From: Succiniclasticum ruminis DSM 9236
GTDB taxonomy: Bacteria; Bacillota; Negativicutes; Acidaminococcales; Acidaminococcaceae
Length of the DNA: 64,000 bases
Assembly: GCF_900112895.1 (NCBI RefSeq)
Contig: NZ_FONL01000008.1
Coordinates: 1 to 64,000, forward strand
Reading direction: 5' to 3'
Positions 18,495 to 26,910 of this stretch are shown here, piece after piece (positions within the stretch are counted from its first letter, which is position 1; every line of letters starts with the position of its first letter). The notes under the pieces were generated by a model that had not been told where the DNA came from, did no database searches, and worked only from the letters and a program-made list of their open reading frames with translations. A program made the translations under genes and the position numbers.

Positions 18495-18525
18495 AGAGGT
18501 GGCTGGCAAGGTCACCTCTTTTTTT
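18495..18525 (+). terminator. terminator after comM
   Basis: AGAGGTG (18495-18501) pairs with CACCTCT (18513-18519), followed by six T. An extended -10 (TGGTATAAT, 18525-18533) for the next gene directly abuts it. Confidence 0.8.
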
Positions 18526-18589
18526 GGTATAATACTATAAAGTCCAGGTTAATGAAATCGTAATGTTATATTGTACAGGAGCGTTAAAA

Positions 18590-19102
18590 ATGGAATTTAA
18601 GGAAGTAGTTAAAAACCGTTATTCCTGCAAAAAATTCAACGGCAGGCAGGTGGAAAGTGATAAGCTGAAAGCAATTCTGGAAGCGGGGAGGCTGGCTCCG
18701 ACCGCAAAAAATCTACAGGAGCAGCGTATCTATGTGATTCAGTCCGATGAGGTTCTTGCCAGAATTGACACGGCAACGCCGTGCCGGTATGGCGCGCCGA
18801 CAGTACTTGTCGTCGCTTATGATAAGAACAATGTGTTCACCTATCCGGGTGGCAAATGTAATTCCGGTGCAGAAGACGCAACGATTGTAGCGACGCATAT
18901 GATTCTTGCTGCTGCTAATGAAGGAGTGGACAGCTGCTGGCTGAATTTTTTTGATCCGGAAAAACTGGCGGAAACGCTCGGTTTGCCGGAGAACGAAGAA
19001 ATCCTGATGCTGATGGATCTGGGATACGCAGCGGAAGGCATTGGTCCGCTTCCCAAACATACGGACCGGAAACGCCTGGACCAGACTGTGAGTTTTATGT
19101 AA
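18590..19102 (+). CDS. nitroreductase family protein
   Basis: This 170-residue protein belongs to the FMN-dependent nitroreductase fold. The FMN-phosphate-binding start NRYSCKKFNG, the LEAGRLAPTAKNLQ helix, and ATHMILAAANEGVDSCWLNFF are characteristic. Such enzymes reduce nitro groups or quinones with NAD(P)H; the native substrate cannot be told. The ATG at 18590 follows CAGGAG and gives the family start; an upstream ATG adds nine atypical residues. It is transcribed from an extended -10 promoter next to the comM terminator. Confidence 0.88.
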   Translation: MEFKEVVKNRYSCKKFNGRQVESDKLKAILEAGRLAPTAKNLQEQRIYVIQSDEVLARIDTATPCRYGAPTVLVVAYDKNNVFTYPGGKCNSGAEDATIVATHMILAAANEGVDSCWLNFFDPEKLAETLGLPENEEILMLMDLGYAAEGIGPLPKHTDRKRLDQTVSFM

Positions 19103-19132
19103 AAACCTTGCATTTAATAAGGATGAAGTATC

Positions 19133-19573
19133 ATGATTACGTTGTCTGGACTTAAGAAATTCTTTGATGCAATTGATAGCGGTCATACATGGAAATGTGT
19201 TGTCGCGGGAAGCGAGATTGATGACGTAAAAAAGGATCGTGAAAGTTCCGTTATAATTGAAGGCTATGATTTTTCAGAAAAAGCTGTTTATTTTGAAGGG
19301 CGCTACCTGCCGTTTTCACAGATAAAAAGTATCCGCAGTCAACCTTCCGCTATCCGTATACGGGGAGGCGGCTGCGGTATCGGGCTTCCGGTTTTTAAAA
19401 TCCGGCTGGATTACGGCGTAAAAAATCCGGTTGTACTGGTTGTGGAAAATAAAGACAATGTGGACGAAATCATCAACAGAATTTGTATGGGTAATCGTGA
19501 TACTACCCTGGAATATTATGTGGATCCCCACACCGGATTAAGACCGGAGAAAATTTCGCCGCCTTTATACTGA
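19133..19573 (+). CDS. hypothetical protein
   Basis: A 146-residue protein that I do not recognise. It has no signal peptide or membrane segment. A central all-beta region (SVIIEGYDFSEKAVYFEG, RIRGGGCGIGLPVFKIRLDYG, PVVLVVENKD) suggests a small beta-barrel-like domain. It starts 30 bases after the nitroreductase and could be co-transcribed with it. The codon pattern looks like that of the neighbours. Confidence 0.7.
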   Translation: MITLSGLKKFFDAIDSGHTWKCVVAGSEIDDVKKDRESSVIIEGYDFSEKAVYFEGRYLPFSQIKSIRSQPSAIRIRGGGCGIGLPVFKIRLDYGVKNPVVLVVENKDNVDEIINRICMGNRDTTLEYYVDPHTGLRPEKISPPLY

Positions 19574-19676
19574 GCAATTTCGATAAACGATCGTGTAAAC
19601 CGGTAATTTCAATGGGGCATCATTTTTCCGTTTATTCACTGTTGCTTTGCTTACATATCAGAGGAGAGATTCCACT

Positions 19677-20078
19677 ATGATTACTGATAAGGAATGGGAA
19701 GCGAACCTGAAACGGCTCAATGACCTTGCGATGCAGAACGAGGTAGGCATCAAACCGCTGTATGAAAAAGACTACTTGAAAGAGTTCTATGATTTCTATG
19801 AAATTAAAAACAGAAAGGCAAAACTGGTTCCGGCAGAAGAAGGTTTTGAGGAAACATTAAAAAACGTAAGCGGTGAGTACCGATGGGAGGCTATTGCTGA
19901 AAAGACGAAAAGCCTGTTTGGTTTACCGCTTCGTGTGACAGTCTTTGACGATGATACAAAGCTGAAGGAGGAATTGGAAGGCCCCGACGGACTTGCTCCC
20001 TTCTTCTTTGTTTTTGATATGATGTTCTGCGAATATGGGGAGTATACCTTGTGCTTCATTTCGGGAAGCAACAACTAG
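19677..20078 (+). CDS. hypothetical protein
   Basis: A 133-residue soluble protein that I do not recognise. It is highly charged and helical at the N-terminus (KEWEANLKRLNDLAMQNE), with a C-terminal aromatic part (PFFFVFDMMFCEYGEYTLCF). The ATG at 19677 follows GAGGAGAG; an upstream ATG lies before that ribosome site. The gene ends 31 bases before the amidohydrolase start. No catalytic motif is visible. Confidence 0.7.
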   Translation: MITDKEWEANLKRLNDLAMQNEVGIKPLYEKDYLKEFYDFYEIKNRKAKLVPAEEGFEETLKNVSGEYRWEAIAEKTKSLFGLPLRVTVFDDDTKLKEELEGPDGLAPFFFVFDMMFCEYGEYTLCFISGSNN

Positions 20079-20109
20079 AAAACAGAAGAACAGGCAGGCT
20101 GTAGAAAGC

Positions 20110-21009
20110 ATGATAGAAATGATTATTGACGCGCATATGCATTATTTCAATGTTGAGGGTTTTGACGAACTTGCCAGGCTGGCGGACCATGAAAATTCCC
20201 GCCGGGGCTGGCAGGATATTTGCGAAACAAACCATATCGCTTTTTCTGTCGCCATGGGGAACAGTTACGATGCGCCCTGCCGATTTGGAGGAGTTACGCC
20301 CCGGCTTATAAACCTTGGGGGGGAACCTTTTTGCGTACAGCCTTATAATCAGCCTGACAACGTGGGATACTGCCTGGGGGTGCAAAGCGAAGAGATAACC
20401 CCGGGCAACGCCGAAAGGACCGCTATGGAGTTTGAGTATTATTTGCAACGTGACCCCCATTGCCTGGGCATAAAGTTTTATATGGGTTACCAGAACGTAC
20501 ACCTGTATGACCCGCGTCATGAACCGCTGTTTGAACTGGCGAAATCCTACGATGTGCCCGTGGCCATGCACAGTGGGGAAACCGCAAATCACCACGGCAG
20601 GCTGCGTTATTCCCATCCGCTGACGGTAGACGAAGCGGCTTGCCGGCACCCGGATGTACGTTTTGTTATTTGTCACATGGGTAATCCATGGATTGTGGAT
20701 GCTTTTGAAGTGGCGAGTAAAAATGAGAACGTTTTCATGGATTTTTCCGGTTTGTGGGAACACCGGCTGACGCCGGAGAGAGAGCGTGAAATTGAGGACT
20801 TTCAGAAGTATGTACGCATGTGGCTGACTTATCACGGAATATGGGACAAGATCATGTACGGAAGTGACTGGCCCCTTGTCAATATCCCGGATAATATCCG
20901 CAACCTGGGCAAGATTGTTCCGGAAGAACACTGGGGCGAGTTTTATTATGATAATGCGCTCCGGGTGTACAGCAGGATTAAAATAATAAAGACTGTGACA
21001 GGTAGTTGA
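20110..21009 (+). CDS. amidohydrolase-family (TIM-barrel) metal-dependent hydrolase
   Basis: This 299-residue protein resembles amidohydrolase-2 enzymes. The HxH of strand 1 is DAHMHYF (His9, His11). Further likely ligands are GIKFYMGYQN (strand 4 Lys region), VPVAMHSGE, FVICHMGNPW and the late Asp in MYGSDWP. Family members hydrolyse or decarboxylate small carboxylated or amide substrates with one or two divalent metals. The substrate is unknown. The ATG at 20110 is used; an ATG three codons later is possible. The S4-domain gene follows after 22 bases. Confidence 0.8.
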   Translation: MIEMIIDAHMHYFNVEGFDELARLADHENSRRGWQDICETNHIAFSVAMGNSYDAPCRFGGVTPRLINLGGEPFCVQPYNQPDNVGYCLGVQSEEITPGNAERTAMEFEYYLQRDPHCLGIKFYMGYQNVHLYDPRHEPLFELAKSYDVPVAMHSGETANHHGRLRYSHPLTVDEAACRHPDVRFVICHMGNPWIVDAFEVASKNENVFMDFSGLWEHRLTPEREREIEDFQKYVRMWLTYHGIWDKIMYGSDWPLVNIPDNIRNLGKIVPEEHWGEFYYDNALRVYSRIKIIKTVTGS

Positions 21010-21031
21010 TGGTTGGTGTGAGGAAAATAAT

Positions 21032-21250
21032 ATGAAAAAAATAACAATAGAAATTGACACAGAATATATTCCGGCTGTTTCGCTGTTGAAACTGGCTGGC
21101 GTTGTGGAAAGTGGCGGTCAGGCTTCTTATGAGATAGAGCAGGGGCATGTGACCATGGACGGAGTCGTTTTAAAAGAAAAACGCAAAAAGGTAAGACCGG
21201 GAAGCACTGTGGTTCTGAATCATGAATACGCGATTCATGTAACCGGTTAA
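21032..21250 (+). CDS. S4-domain RNA-binding protein, YaaA-like
   Basis: A 72-residue protein consisting of one S4 domain: TEYIPAVSLLKLAGVVESGG, VTMDGVVLKEKRKKVRPGS and a final hydrophobic strand match the small stand-alone S4 proteins (YaaA/YbcJ type) that bind structured RNA. The start follows GTGAGG. Its partner RNA is unknown. Confidence 0.85.
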   Translation: MKKITIEIDTEYIPAVSLLKLAGVVESGGQASYEIEQGHVTMDGVVLKEKRKKVRPGSTVVLNHEYAIHVTG

Positions 21251-21270
21251 TGCAGTATCTTAAGCACAAC

Positions 21271-21310
21271 AAAAAAACAGCTAATCCAAGGTTTAACTTC
21301 AGATTAGCTG
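21271..21310 (-). terminator. hairpin terminator between convergent genes
   Basis: CAGCTAATC (21278-21286) pairs with GATTAGCTG (21302-21310). Read on the minus strand it runs into seven T (21277-21271), so it ends the His-rich gene; it may also serve the S4 gene. Confidence 0.75.
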
Positions 21311-21319
21311 ATTGTTGAT

Positions 21320-21586
21320 TTAGAAAACGTGTTCCAGGTGCCGGTGGCCGTGTCGGTCGCGCCATATTCTGTCCATGTGTCTGTGGCCGCGATGGTCAAG
21401 CCACTTGTGTACCCTTACAAGAACATAGCCATGATGACGGCTGAACCTGTGAACCGGTTGGTGATGTTCAATTCTGATCATATGAGGTGGCGGATTTTTA
21501 AGATGAGGGGCAGCTTCAGCGCTGTGCAACCCCATGATGCCGGTCAGAACGGTAACGGCCAATAATCCTCCCAGTATTTTCTTCAT
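21320..21586 (-). CDS. small His-rich secreted protein
   Basis: An 88-residue protein with an N-terminal signal peptide (KK, then ILGGLLAVTVLTGIMGL, cleavage likely after SAEAA). The mature part of about 62 residues holds 15 of the 16 histidines, with RHHGYV, DHRGHRH and DRHGHRH clusters, plus many Arg and Trp. It may bind metal ions in the periplasm; this is inference from composition. The ATG at 21586 follows AGGAGG; the much longer open frame upstream has no such site and is not used. Confidence 0.75.
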   Translation of the reverse strand: MKKILGGLLAVTVLTGIMGLHSAEAAPHLKNPPPHMIRIEHHQPVHRFSRHHGYVLVRVHKWLDHRGHRHMDRIWRDRHGHRHLEHVF

Positions 21587-21643
21587 AATATCAACCTCCT
21601 TTATTTTTGTTGGTAATACTATAACGTAAAAATCGCTCAAAAC

Positions 21644-21674
21644 TATGACATAAAAGGTACTTTTATTTGTCATA
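21644..21674. promoter_or_regulatory. imperfect inverted repeat, possible operator
   Basis: TATGACA (21644-21650) and TGTCATA (21668-21674) flank an AT-rich core with AAAAGGTACTTTT. It lies upstream of the His-rich gene and between it and the divergent HExxH gene. Confidence 0.45.
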
Positions 21675-21768
21675 GCAGAGTATGAGCAAGTTCTCAGCAG
21701 CATGATTTTCAGGTTACCCATTGAGGAGTGGATTTTCACAAGGGTATCAGGGAAAGAAAAGGTGAAGA

Positions 21769-22659
21769 ATGAAAACAGTTGAAGAATACCTGTCCCACTG
21801 CTATTCAATACCGGAAATTCCGCCGGCTCTCCCTTTGCCTGCGGAAACGTTTGTTGAAAGCTGGAAAGAGGCGGCAGGAAAAGAGGCGTTGGATTTTCTG
21901 GTGGAAATTTCCGGCAGTAGTAATAGGGTATTTCCTTTAAAAGATAAAGACGCACTTCGCATTTTTCTAAAAGAAACCCTGGGAGGTCCTCTTCCGGTTA
22001 TTGTCACAGGGAATCACGGGGATTTCCTGAGCGTGGAAGCGATGCTGAACGGCCGGGATGTTTTATCTGGTATACCGGTTACGGTAAACGCTTTTACTTT
22101 GCCGGCCCGGGCGGATAAAATCAGTGGCCATCGTGTGATTCTTCTGGGACGAGCACCTTACAGCAATGTTCCGTCCCAACAGCTTGGTCTGGAAGAAGAG
22201 TTGTGGCTGGAACGTTCTTTCCGACTGCGGCTTGCTCATGAATGCGTCCATTATGAAACGCTGCGGCTGTTTGGGGATATGCAGAATCACGCCCTTGACG
22301 AAATTGTTGCGGATGCGATAGGTCAGATTGTGGCATTTGGTAATTTTAGTGCGGAGCGGCAGAGGTTATTTTTCGGGCTCGGGAAGGGTACTGGCCGCTG
22401 CACCGGGAGGCTTTCCTTTTATTGCCGGGGTGTACTGCCATGGGAAAGGGAGAAAGTGTACCGGTCTGTGGATATGGTGCTTGATTTAATCGAAGCTGAA
22501 TTAACACGTTTCCTGGCCGGGAAAGCAGAACCTCCTGCAACAAAGGGCGCGTTATCTGATTTTAGCGATATTCTGTCACACAAAAAAGTAAAATATGAAC
22601 TGCTTGCCTTGCTTTCCGGAACAAGCATTGCGGAAAAGACCGGTAACAGGCGGAATTAA
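21769..22659 (+). CDS. hypothetical protein with zinc-metalloprotease-like HExxH motif
   Basis: A 296-residue soluble protein not assigned to a family. It contains HECVH at 157-161 within RLAHECVHYETLRLFG, followed by LDEIVADAIGQ, where Glu178 could be a third zinc ligand as in gluzincin-type peptidases. The N-terminal 120 residues are unlike any peptidase prodomain I know. The ATG follows AAGGTGAAGA. It has a strong terminator of its own just before the RiPP locus, so it is not clearly part of that operon, though a link is possible. Metalloprotease activity is inference from the motif only. Confidence 0.65.
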   Translation: MKTVEEYLSHCYSIPEIPPALPLPAETFVESWKEAAGKEALDFLVEISGSSNRVFPLKDKDALRIFLKETLGGPLPVIVTGNHGDFLSVEAMLNGRDVLSGIPVTVNAFTLPARADKISGHRVILLGRAPYSNVPSQQLGLEEELWLERSFRLRLAHECVHYETLRLFGDMQNHALDEIVADAIGQIVAFGNFSAERQRLFFGLGKGTGRCTGRLSFYCRGVLPWEREKVYRSVDMVLDLIEAELTRFLAGKAEPPATKGALSDFSDILSHKKVKYELLALLSGTSIAEKTGNRRN

Positions 22660-22668
22660 AACAGACAT

Positions 22669-22720
22669 AAGGTACTTTTCTGCTGTGAGTTTATTTATAT
22701 TTGGCAGTAGTACCTTTTTT
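22669..22720 (+). terminator. terminator before the RiPP locus
   Basis: AAGGTACT...CTGC (22669-22683) pairs with GCAG..AGTACCTT (22704-22716), with one internal bulge, and continues into six T. Confidence 0.75.
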
Positions 22721-22732
22721 GTAAAATTCACG

Positions 22733-22738
22733 TATAAT
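22733..22738 (+). promoter_or_regulatory. -10 box of the first RiPP gene
   Basis: TATAAT lies 28 bases upstream of the ATG of the radical SAM gene. No good -35 is seen. Confidence 0.5.
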
Positions 22739-22766
22739 ATGTAAAGATTTAAGCAGGGGGATTTTC

Positions 22767-24377
22767 ATGAGAACCAGTACATATGAAATAATCTTGCCGC
22801 TGATTGGCAGGGATGACAAGGAAATCGAAGGCAAAACGCTGCTTATAAACGGTTTATACGGCGCCATAGATGTGGTGGACACGGAGATTGCGGCAAAGAT
22901 CCGCGAAGAAGATTTTGCGGCAATTCCTTTTGTCATGCGGGAACGGCTGGCCCAGCGCGGTCATATCACCCGGAAAGATGAGGCGGGGGAACTGGCCGAC
23001 GCACGGCTGCTCGGTCGCATTTGGAACAAACTGATTGGTCACAGCGGCAGAGGACCGGTAATCCTGCCCACTTACGATTGCAACTTCCGCTGCCCATACT
23101 GCTTTGAACGGCACCGCCTGACAAGGGGACAGGAGTGGCTGGGTCATGAAATGAAGCCCGAAATGGTGGAGGCGGTCTTCACCGCACTCCAGAAACAGCG
23201 AGACCAGGGCTACAAAGTGGGAGACTGCACCCTTTACGGCGGCGAACCGCTGCTGAAGGAGAATATGGCTACGGTACGGAACATCTGCGAGCATGCGAAA
23301 GCCATGGGACTGTCACTGAGCGCCATTACCAACGGCTACGATCTGGATGCTTTCATCGGCCTGCTGGAAGAGTTCGGGTTTGAGAGGCTGCAGATTACGG
23401 TGGACGGCGTGGGCAGGCTGAATGACCGGCGCCGCCTTCACCGGGACGGCGTGCCTACTTATGACCGAATTCTGCAAAACGTGGCACTGGCTCTTGAGCA
23501 CGGCGTGGACATCAGCCTGCGGGTGAACGTGAACGGGGATAACATCGGCGGTATCAAAGCACTGATCGACGACCTGGCGGCCCGTGGGCTGCATGAAACC
23601 AGCCGGGAAGAAAGAGCGAAGGTCGGGAGAGAACGGCAGGAAGCAGTCAAAGCCGGAAAACCCGTTCCCAAACGAAAGGGACTGTTCTCCTATTATTTTA
23701 AGGCGGTATCGGAAGATAAAAACTCGCCGACGAAGGTTACGGAGAAGCAGGTGCTGGATGCCATTTTAGCGGCGGGTTTTCCCCCTGTTGATGCCATGGA
23801 GAGGCAAAGTCAGTATTCCATGCCCCTGCAGGGTTTGATTGCCGCTATGAAGAAAGAAGATTACCCAAGCTTTTCCCCGGCGTACTGTGGCGCGGAACAG
23901 GGGATGATCGGTGTCGGCCCTGACGGGCTGATTTATCCATGCTGGGATCTGGTGGCTATGGAAGAGCAGGCCGTGGGCTTTACGGACGTAAAGACGGGCC
24001 GCTTCTTCTTCAACTTTGGCAAGGCGAAATGGCGTACCCGTACTGCTGACCTTATGAAACCGTGTCAGACATGTCCTTATATCTTTATTTGCCGGGGCGG
24101 CTGCGCACCGGAAGCAAAACGGGAACACGGCAGCTATTTCAGTGAACACTGCGGCGAGGTAAAGGAAATCTTCGCCTATGTGGCGCCCCGGATTATTGGC
24201 AAGAAGTGGGAGGAAACGGGCGAGGACGAGCTTTCTGTTTCGCTGGCGGGTCCGCTTTCCCGGTTCACCGGGGCGGAGCGGGAAACGCTTATGACCACCA
24301 CCAGCCAGAAGGTTATGTTCGATCTCATCAATGACGCAGGCATTCTTCCTGCAGCGACTGACAGAGATAATAATTAA
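22767..24377 (+). CDS. radical SAM/SPASM peptide maturase
   Basis: A 536-residue radical SAM enzyme. An N-terminal region of about 95 residues, probably involved in leader binding, is followed by the CX3CX2C cluster motif in TYDCNFRCPYC (Cys105, 109, 112), then LYGGEP and ITVDG. A Cys-rich SPASM domain carrying auxiliary clusters follows: YCGAEQGMIGVGPDGLIYPC, KPCQTCPYIFICRGGC and EHCGE. Enzymes of this type working on Nif11-like or Cys-rich precursors usually form thioether bonds from cysteine to another residue. With the four-Cys precursor 106 bases downstream, thioether formation is the most likely role, but that is inference. The ATG follows AGGGGG. Confidence 0.88.
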   Translation: MRTSTYEIILPLIGRDDKEIEGKTLLINGLYGAIDVVDTEIAAKIREEDFAAIPFVMRERLAQRGHITRKDEAGELADARLLGRIWNKLIGHSGRGPVILPTYDCNFRCPYCFERHRLTRGQEWLGHEMKPEMVEAVFTALQKQRDQGYKVGDCTLYGGEPLLKENMATVRNICEHAKAMGLSLSAITNGYDLDAFIGLLEEFGFERLQITVDGVGRLNDRRRLHRDGVPTYDRILQNVALALEHGVDISLRVNVNGDNIGGIKALIDDLAARGLHETSREERAKVGRERQEAVKAGKPVPKRKGLFSYYFKAVSEDKNSPTKVTEKQVLDAILAAGFPPVDAMERQSQYSMPLQGLIAAMKKEDYPSFSPAYCGAEQGMIGVGPDGLIYPCWDLVAMEEQAVGFTDVKTGRFFFNFGKAKWRTRTADLMKPCQTCPYIFICRGGCAPEAKREHGSYFSEHCGEVKEIFAYVAPRIIGKKWEETGEDELSVSLAGPLSRFTGAERETLMTTTSQKVMFDLINDAGILPAATDRDNN

Positions 24378-24393
24378 ATATGCAGTTAGAATG

Positions 24394-24423
24394 TTGGACT
24401 TTTTAGCTTTTTTCGTATATAAT
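24394..24423 (+). promoter_or_regulatory. promoter of the precursor peptide gene
   Basis: TTGGAC (24394-24399) and TATAAT (24418-24423) are spaced by 18 bases, 60 bases before the precursor start. Confidence 0.8.
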
Positions 24424-24483
24424 AGTTTCGCAATATAATAAAAGCTGTTTTGGTATTTTTATATTATTTTAGGAGGGGCCATC

Positions 24484-24738
24484 ATGCCGATTAACGGAAA
24501 AGAAATCACAAAAGAAATGATCATGGCAGCCATGAAGTGCAAGAGCGCCGACGAACTGATTGCTCTGGCCAAAACCGGTGGCATTGAACTGACAAAGGAA
24601 GAAGCCGAAGCCTACATGGCGGAACTGGCAGACTTTGAACTGGATGAAAACGAGCTGAAACAAGTGGCCGGCGGCATCAAAACCTGCTACATGGTTGATG
24701 GCTGCTCTTTCAAATGCGGTACTCTGAAAGACTGCTGA
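24484..24738 (+). CDS. RiPP precursor, Nif11-like leader with four-Cys core
   Basis: An 84-residue precursor. Residues 1-64 are an acidic, helical Nif11-type leader (KEMIMAAMKCKSADELIALA; FELDENELKQVAGG) ending in a double glycine at 63-64, the cut site for C39 peptidases. The predicted 20-residue core (65-84) has Cys at 68, 74, 78 and 84: a CX5CX3CX5C pattern ending on a cysteine. One more Cys (19) is in the leader. A very strong ribosome site (AGGAGGGG) and its own promoter and terminator suggest high expression relative to the enzymes. The likely product is a thioether-bridged and otherwise modified peptide; activity is unknown. Confidence 0.9.
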   Translation: MPINGKEITKEMIMAAMKCKSADELIALAKTGGIELTKEEAEAYMAELADFELDENELKQVAGGIKTCYMVDGCSFKCGTLKDC

Positions 24739-24752
24739 GTTATGGTTTGCTT

Positions 24753-24781
24753 ACGCCTGCCTGCGCGGCAGGCGTTTTTTC
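24753..24781 (+). terminator. terminator directly after the precursor gene
   Basis: ACGCCTGCC (24753-24761) pairs with GGCAGGCGT (24767-24775) and is followed by six T. Partial read-through would feed the downstream maturase at lower level. Confidence 0.92.
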
Positions 24782-24805
24782 TATCAATAATGCAGGAGAG
24801 TTATT

Positions 24806-26743
24806 ATGGGAATAAACCGGGAAGGCGCTGTGGATGTGCTTTTTGTTGCCATGCCTTTCTGCGACGAATATATGCCCTGCCTGACCCTGGCCCTGTTCAA
24901 GTCGGTGCTGTCACGGGCAGGGATTAAGAGCCGTGTGCAACATGAGTATCTCTATTATGCCAGTCGCATCGGGTTGGAGAAATACAGAAGCATCATGCAG
25001 GTATGCACCATCGGTTACGGTCATGATTATTTTGCCTGCGAGACGGTTTTTGCGGAAGCAGCCCATGGTAAAACCATTTCTTCTTTTGACGACTACATCC
25101 GCTGGATGAAGGGAAAACATCTTCCGGGGAAGGTCTTTGCCGTCAGGCAGCGGGAGGAAACCCTGCACAGTCTGGCCCTGTTCCAGGAAGCTCACGCTAT
25201 GGCAGAAGCCTGCCTGGAAGAAGCCTGCGCCCGTATAATGGCGCAGCGACCGAAGATTGTGGCATTTCTTTCCATGTTCCAACAGCACAACGCCATGATT
25301 GCCCTGGCTCGCCGGCTGAAAAAGGAAAAAGACGCCCCCCTGATATTAGCGGGCGGCGCCAACTGCGAAGGAGACGCGGGAGCGGCCCTGGCGGAACATA
25401 TCGAAGCCTTTGATTACGTTTTTACCGGCGAGGCGGACGAAATCATCGCGCCATTATGCACACGGCTGTTACAGGACGGCACTGTGCCGGATAGTGAGCT
25501 GCCTCACGGCGTGGTATCCCGCACCAGACAGAAGTGTGCTCCGGCGAGGGTCACGCAAAACCTGGACGCATTGCCGCTGCCAGATTTCAGCGACTACTTC
25601 CGGGAGAGGGACATGCTGCTGCCCCGGATGAAAGGGCATTTTATCGTTACGGCAGAAGGCTCCCGGGGCTGCTGGTGGGCTGCCCGGCATCCCTGCCGCT
25701 TCTGCGGGCTGAACGGCAGTACCGCCCATTTGTACCGGACAAAAAGTACGGACAGGTTTGCGGATGAACTGGCGGAACTGGCCAGCCGTTATCCCGGAGC
25801 CCAGTGTTATTTTACCGACAATATCCTGAGCTTAACTCATCAGAAAGAACTGCCTTCCGCGCTATTGCAACGGGAAGCGTACCGAAATAACGGGCTCAGA
25901 CTGTTTACGGAAATCAAGTCCAACATGACGGAAGAAGACGCAAAACATCTGGCGGAAGCCGGTTTCTTCTGGGTGCAGGCGGGTATCGAAAGCTTTTCCG
26001 ATGGCATCCTGCGCCTGATGGGCAAGGGGGCTACCGCCATCCGGCAGGTGCAGACCCTGAAACACTGCAACGCCCACGGGATAAACGTGCTGTGGTATAT
26101 TTTGACCGGTACGCCGGGAGAAACGGAAGAACTCTGCCGTGAAGTCAACGCTGTCCTGCCGAAGATCATGCACCTGTCCGCCCCTAATACCGTGACCCAC
26201 GTCATGTTCCACCGTTACAATGATTATATGCGGCATCCGGACGATTCCGTCCCGGCCCTGCGGCCGGACCGGGGCTACGATTTTGTATTTCCCAATGAGG
26301 ACTTTATCCGCCGTGCGGCCCACCTGTTCGCACCGGTGGATGAGGCAGAACTGGCCCGGTATTATGATTACCGGCAGTTGGGACCTGCCTATGAAACCCT
26401 GTACGAACTGTCCGAAGCATGGAACAGGACGCGCCAGCTTCTTTATATGAAGGACAAAGGAGCATTGGTAAAAATTCTGGATACCCGTTTGATAGCGCGC
26501 CGGCCCATGTATTATCTGCAGGGCATCGAAGTGGAGGTACTGCGGGCATGCCGGAACGTGATGAAGGAAGAAAAACTGATGAAAGCGCTGGCGGATCATT
26601 ATGAAGAAGCAAGAATCCGGGAAGCACTTTCATGGTTGGAACAGGAAAACCTTTTACTCCACATCGGGCCGGAATATCTCGCTTTGCCCATTGACAGGGA
26701 CGCGGGAAAGCAGAAGCGGTTAATAGTTGGAAGAGGAGTATAA
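24806..26743 (+). CDS. RiPP maturation radical SAM protein 1 type (B12-binding-like)
   Basis: A 645-residue enzyme. The N-terminal part (about 1-260) resembles a cobalamin-binding domain. The radical SAM domain has the unusual motif GSRGCWWAARHPCRFCGLN with Cys289, Cys297 and Cys300 (CX7CX2C), which is the hallmark of the RiPP maturation radical SAM protein 1 family. Family members are annotated as C-methyltransferases, but few have been tested. The C-terminal 150 residues look like a winged-helix-type region. The gene lies 62 bases after the precursor, behind its terminator. Which core residue it alters cannot be read from sequence. Confidence 0.88.
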   Translation: MGINREGAVDVLFVAMPFCDEYMPCLTLALFKSVLSRAGIKSRVQHEYLYYASRIGLEKYRSIMQVCTIGYGHDYFACETVFAEAAHGKTISSFDDYIRWMKGKHLPGKVFAVRQREETLHSLALFQEAHAMAEACLEEACARIMAQRPKIVAFLSMFQQHNAMIALARRLKKEKDAPLILAGGANCEGDAGAALAEHIEAFDYVFTGEADEIIAPLCTRLLQDGTVPDSELPHGVVSRTRQKCAPARVTQNLDALPLPDFSDYFRERDMLLPRMKGHFIVTAEGSRGCWWAARHPCRFCGLNGSTAHLYRTKSTDRFADELAELASRYPGAQCYFTDNILSLTHQKELPSALLQREAYRNNGLRLFTEIKSNMTEEDAKHLAEAGFFWVQAGIESFSDGILRLMGKGATAIRQVQTLKHCNAHGINVLWYILTGTPGETEELCREVNAVLPKIMHLSAPNTVTHVMFHRYNDYMRHPDDSVPALRPDRGYDFVFPNEDFIRRAAHLFAPVDEAELARYYDYRQLGPAYETLYELSEAWNRTRQLLYMKDKGALVKILDTRLIARRPMYYLQGIEVEVLRACRNVMKEEKLMKALADHYEEARIREALSWLEQENLLLHIGPEYLALPIDRDAGKQKRLIVGRGV

Positions 26744-26769
26744 AAGCATCGCTGCGTGTAACAGGATAT

Positions 26770-26801
26770 TGCATATATAGTAACAGAATACTGCATATAT
26801 A
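26770..26801. repeat. two direct repeats TGCATATATA 22 bases apart
   Basis: TGCATATATA occurs at 26770-26779 and again at 26792-26801, a spacing of two helical turns, in the 293-base gap before the export genes. It could be a regulator binding site. Confidence 0.45.
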
Positions 26802-26910
26802 ATTGCAAATAAAGTTGTCGATTTGATAAAAAATACATATAGCGTGTTTTGTTTTTATTAAGTTAATTACCGGATGTGACAGAGACAGTTTGTTGCTTCC
26901 GGTGATTTTA

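Noticed and set aside
21587-21955. Extended N-terminus of the His-rich protein
   Set aside because: AGGAGG and a signal peptide mark the start at 21586; the upstream part overlaps the divergent HExxH gene.
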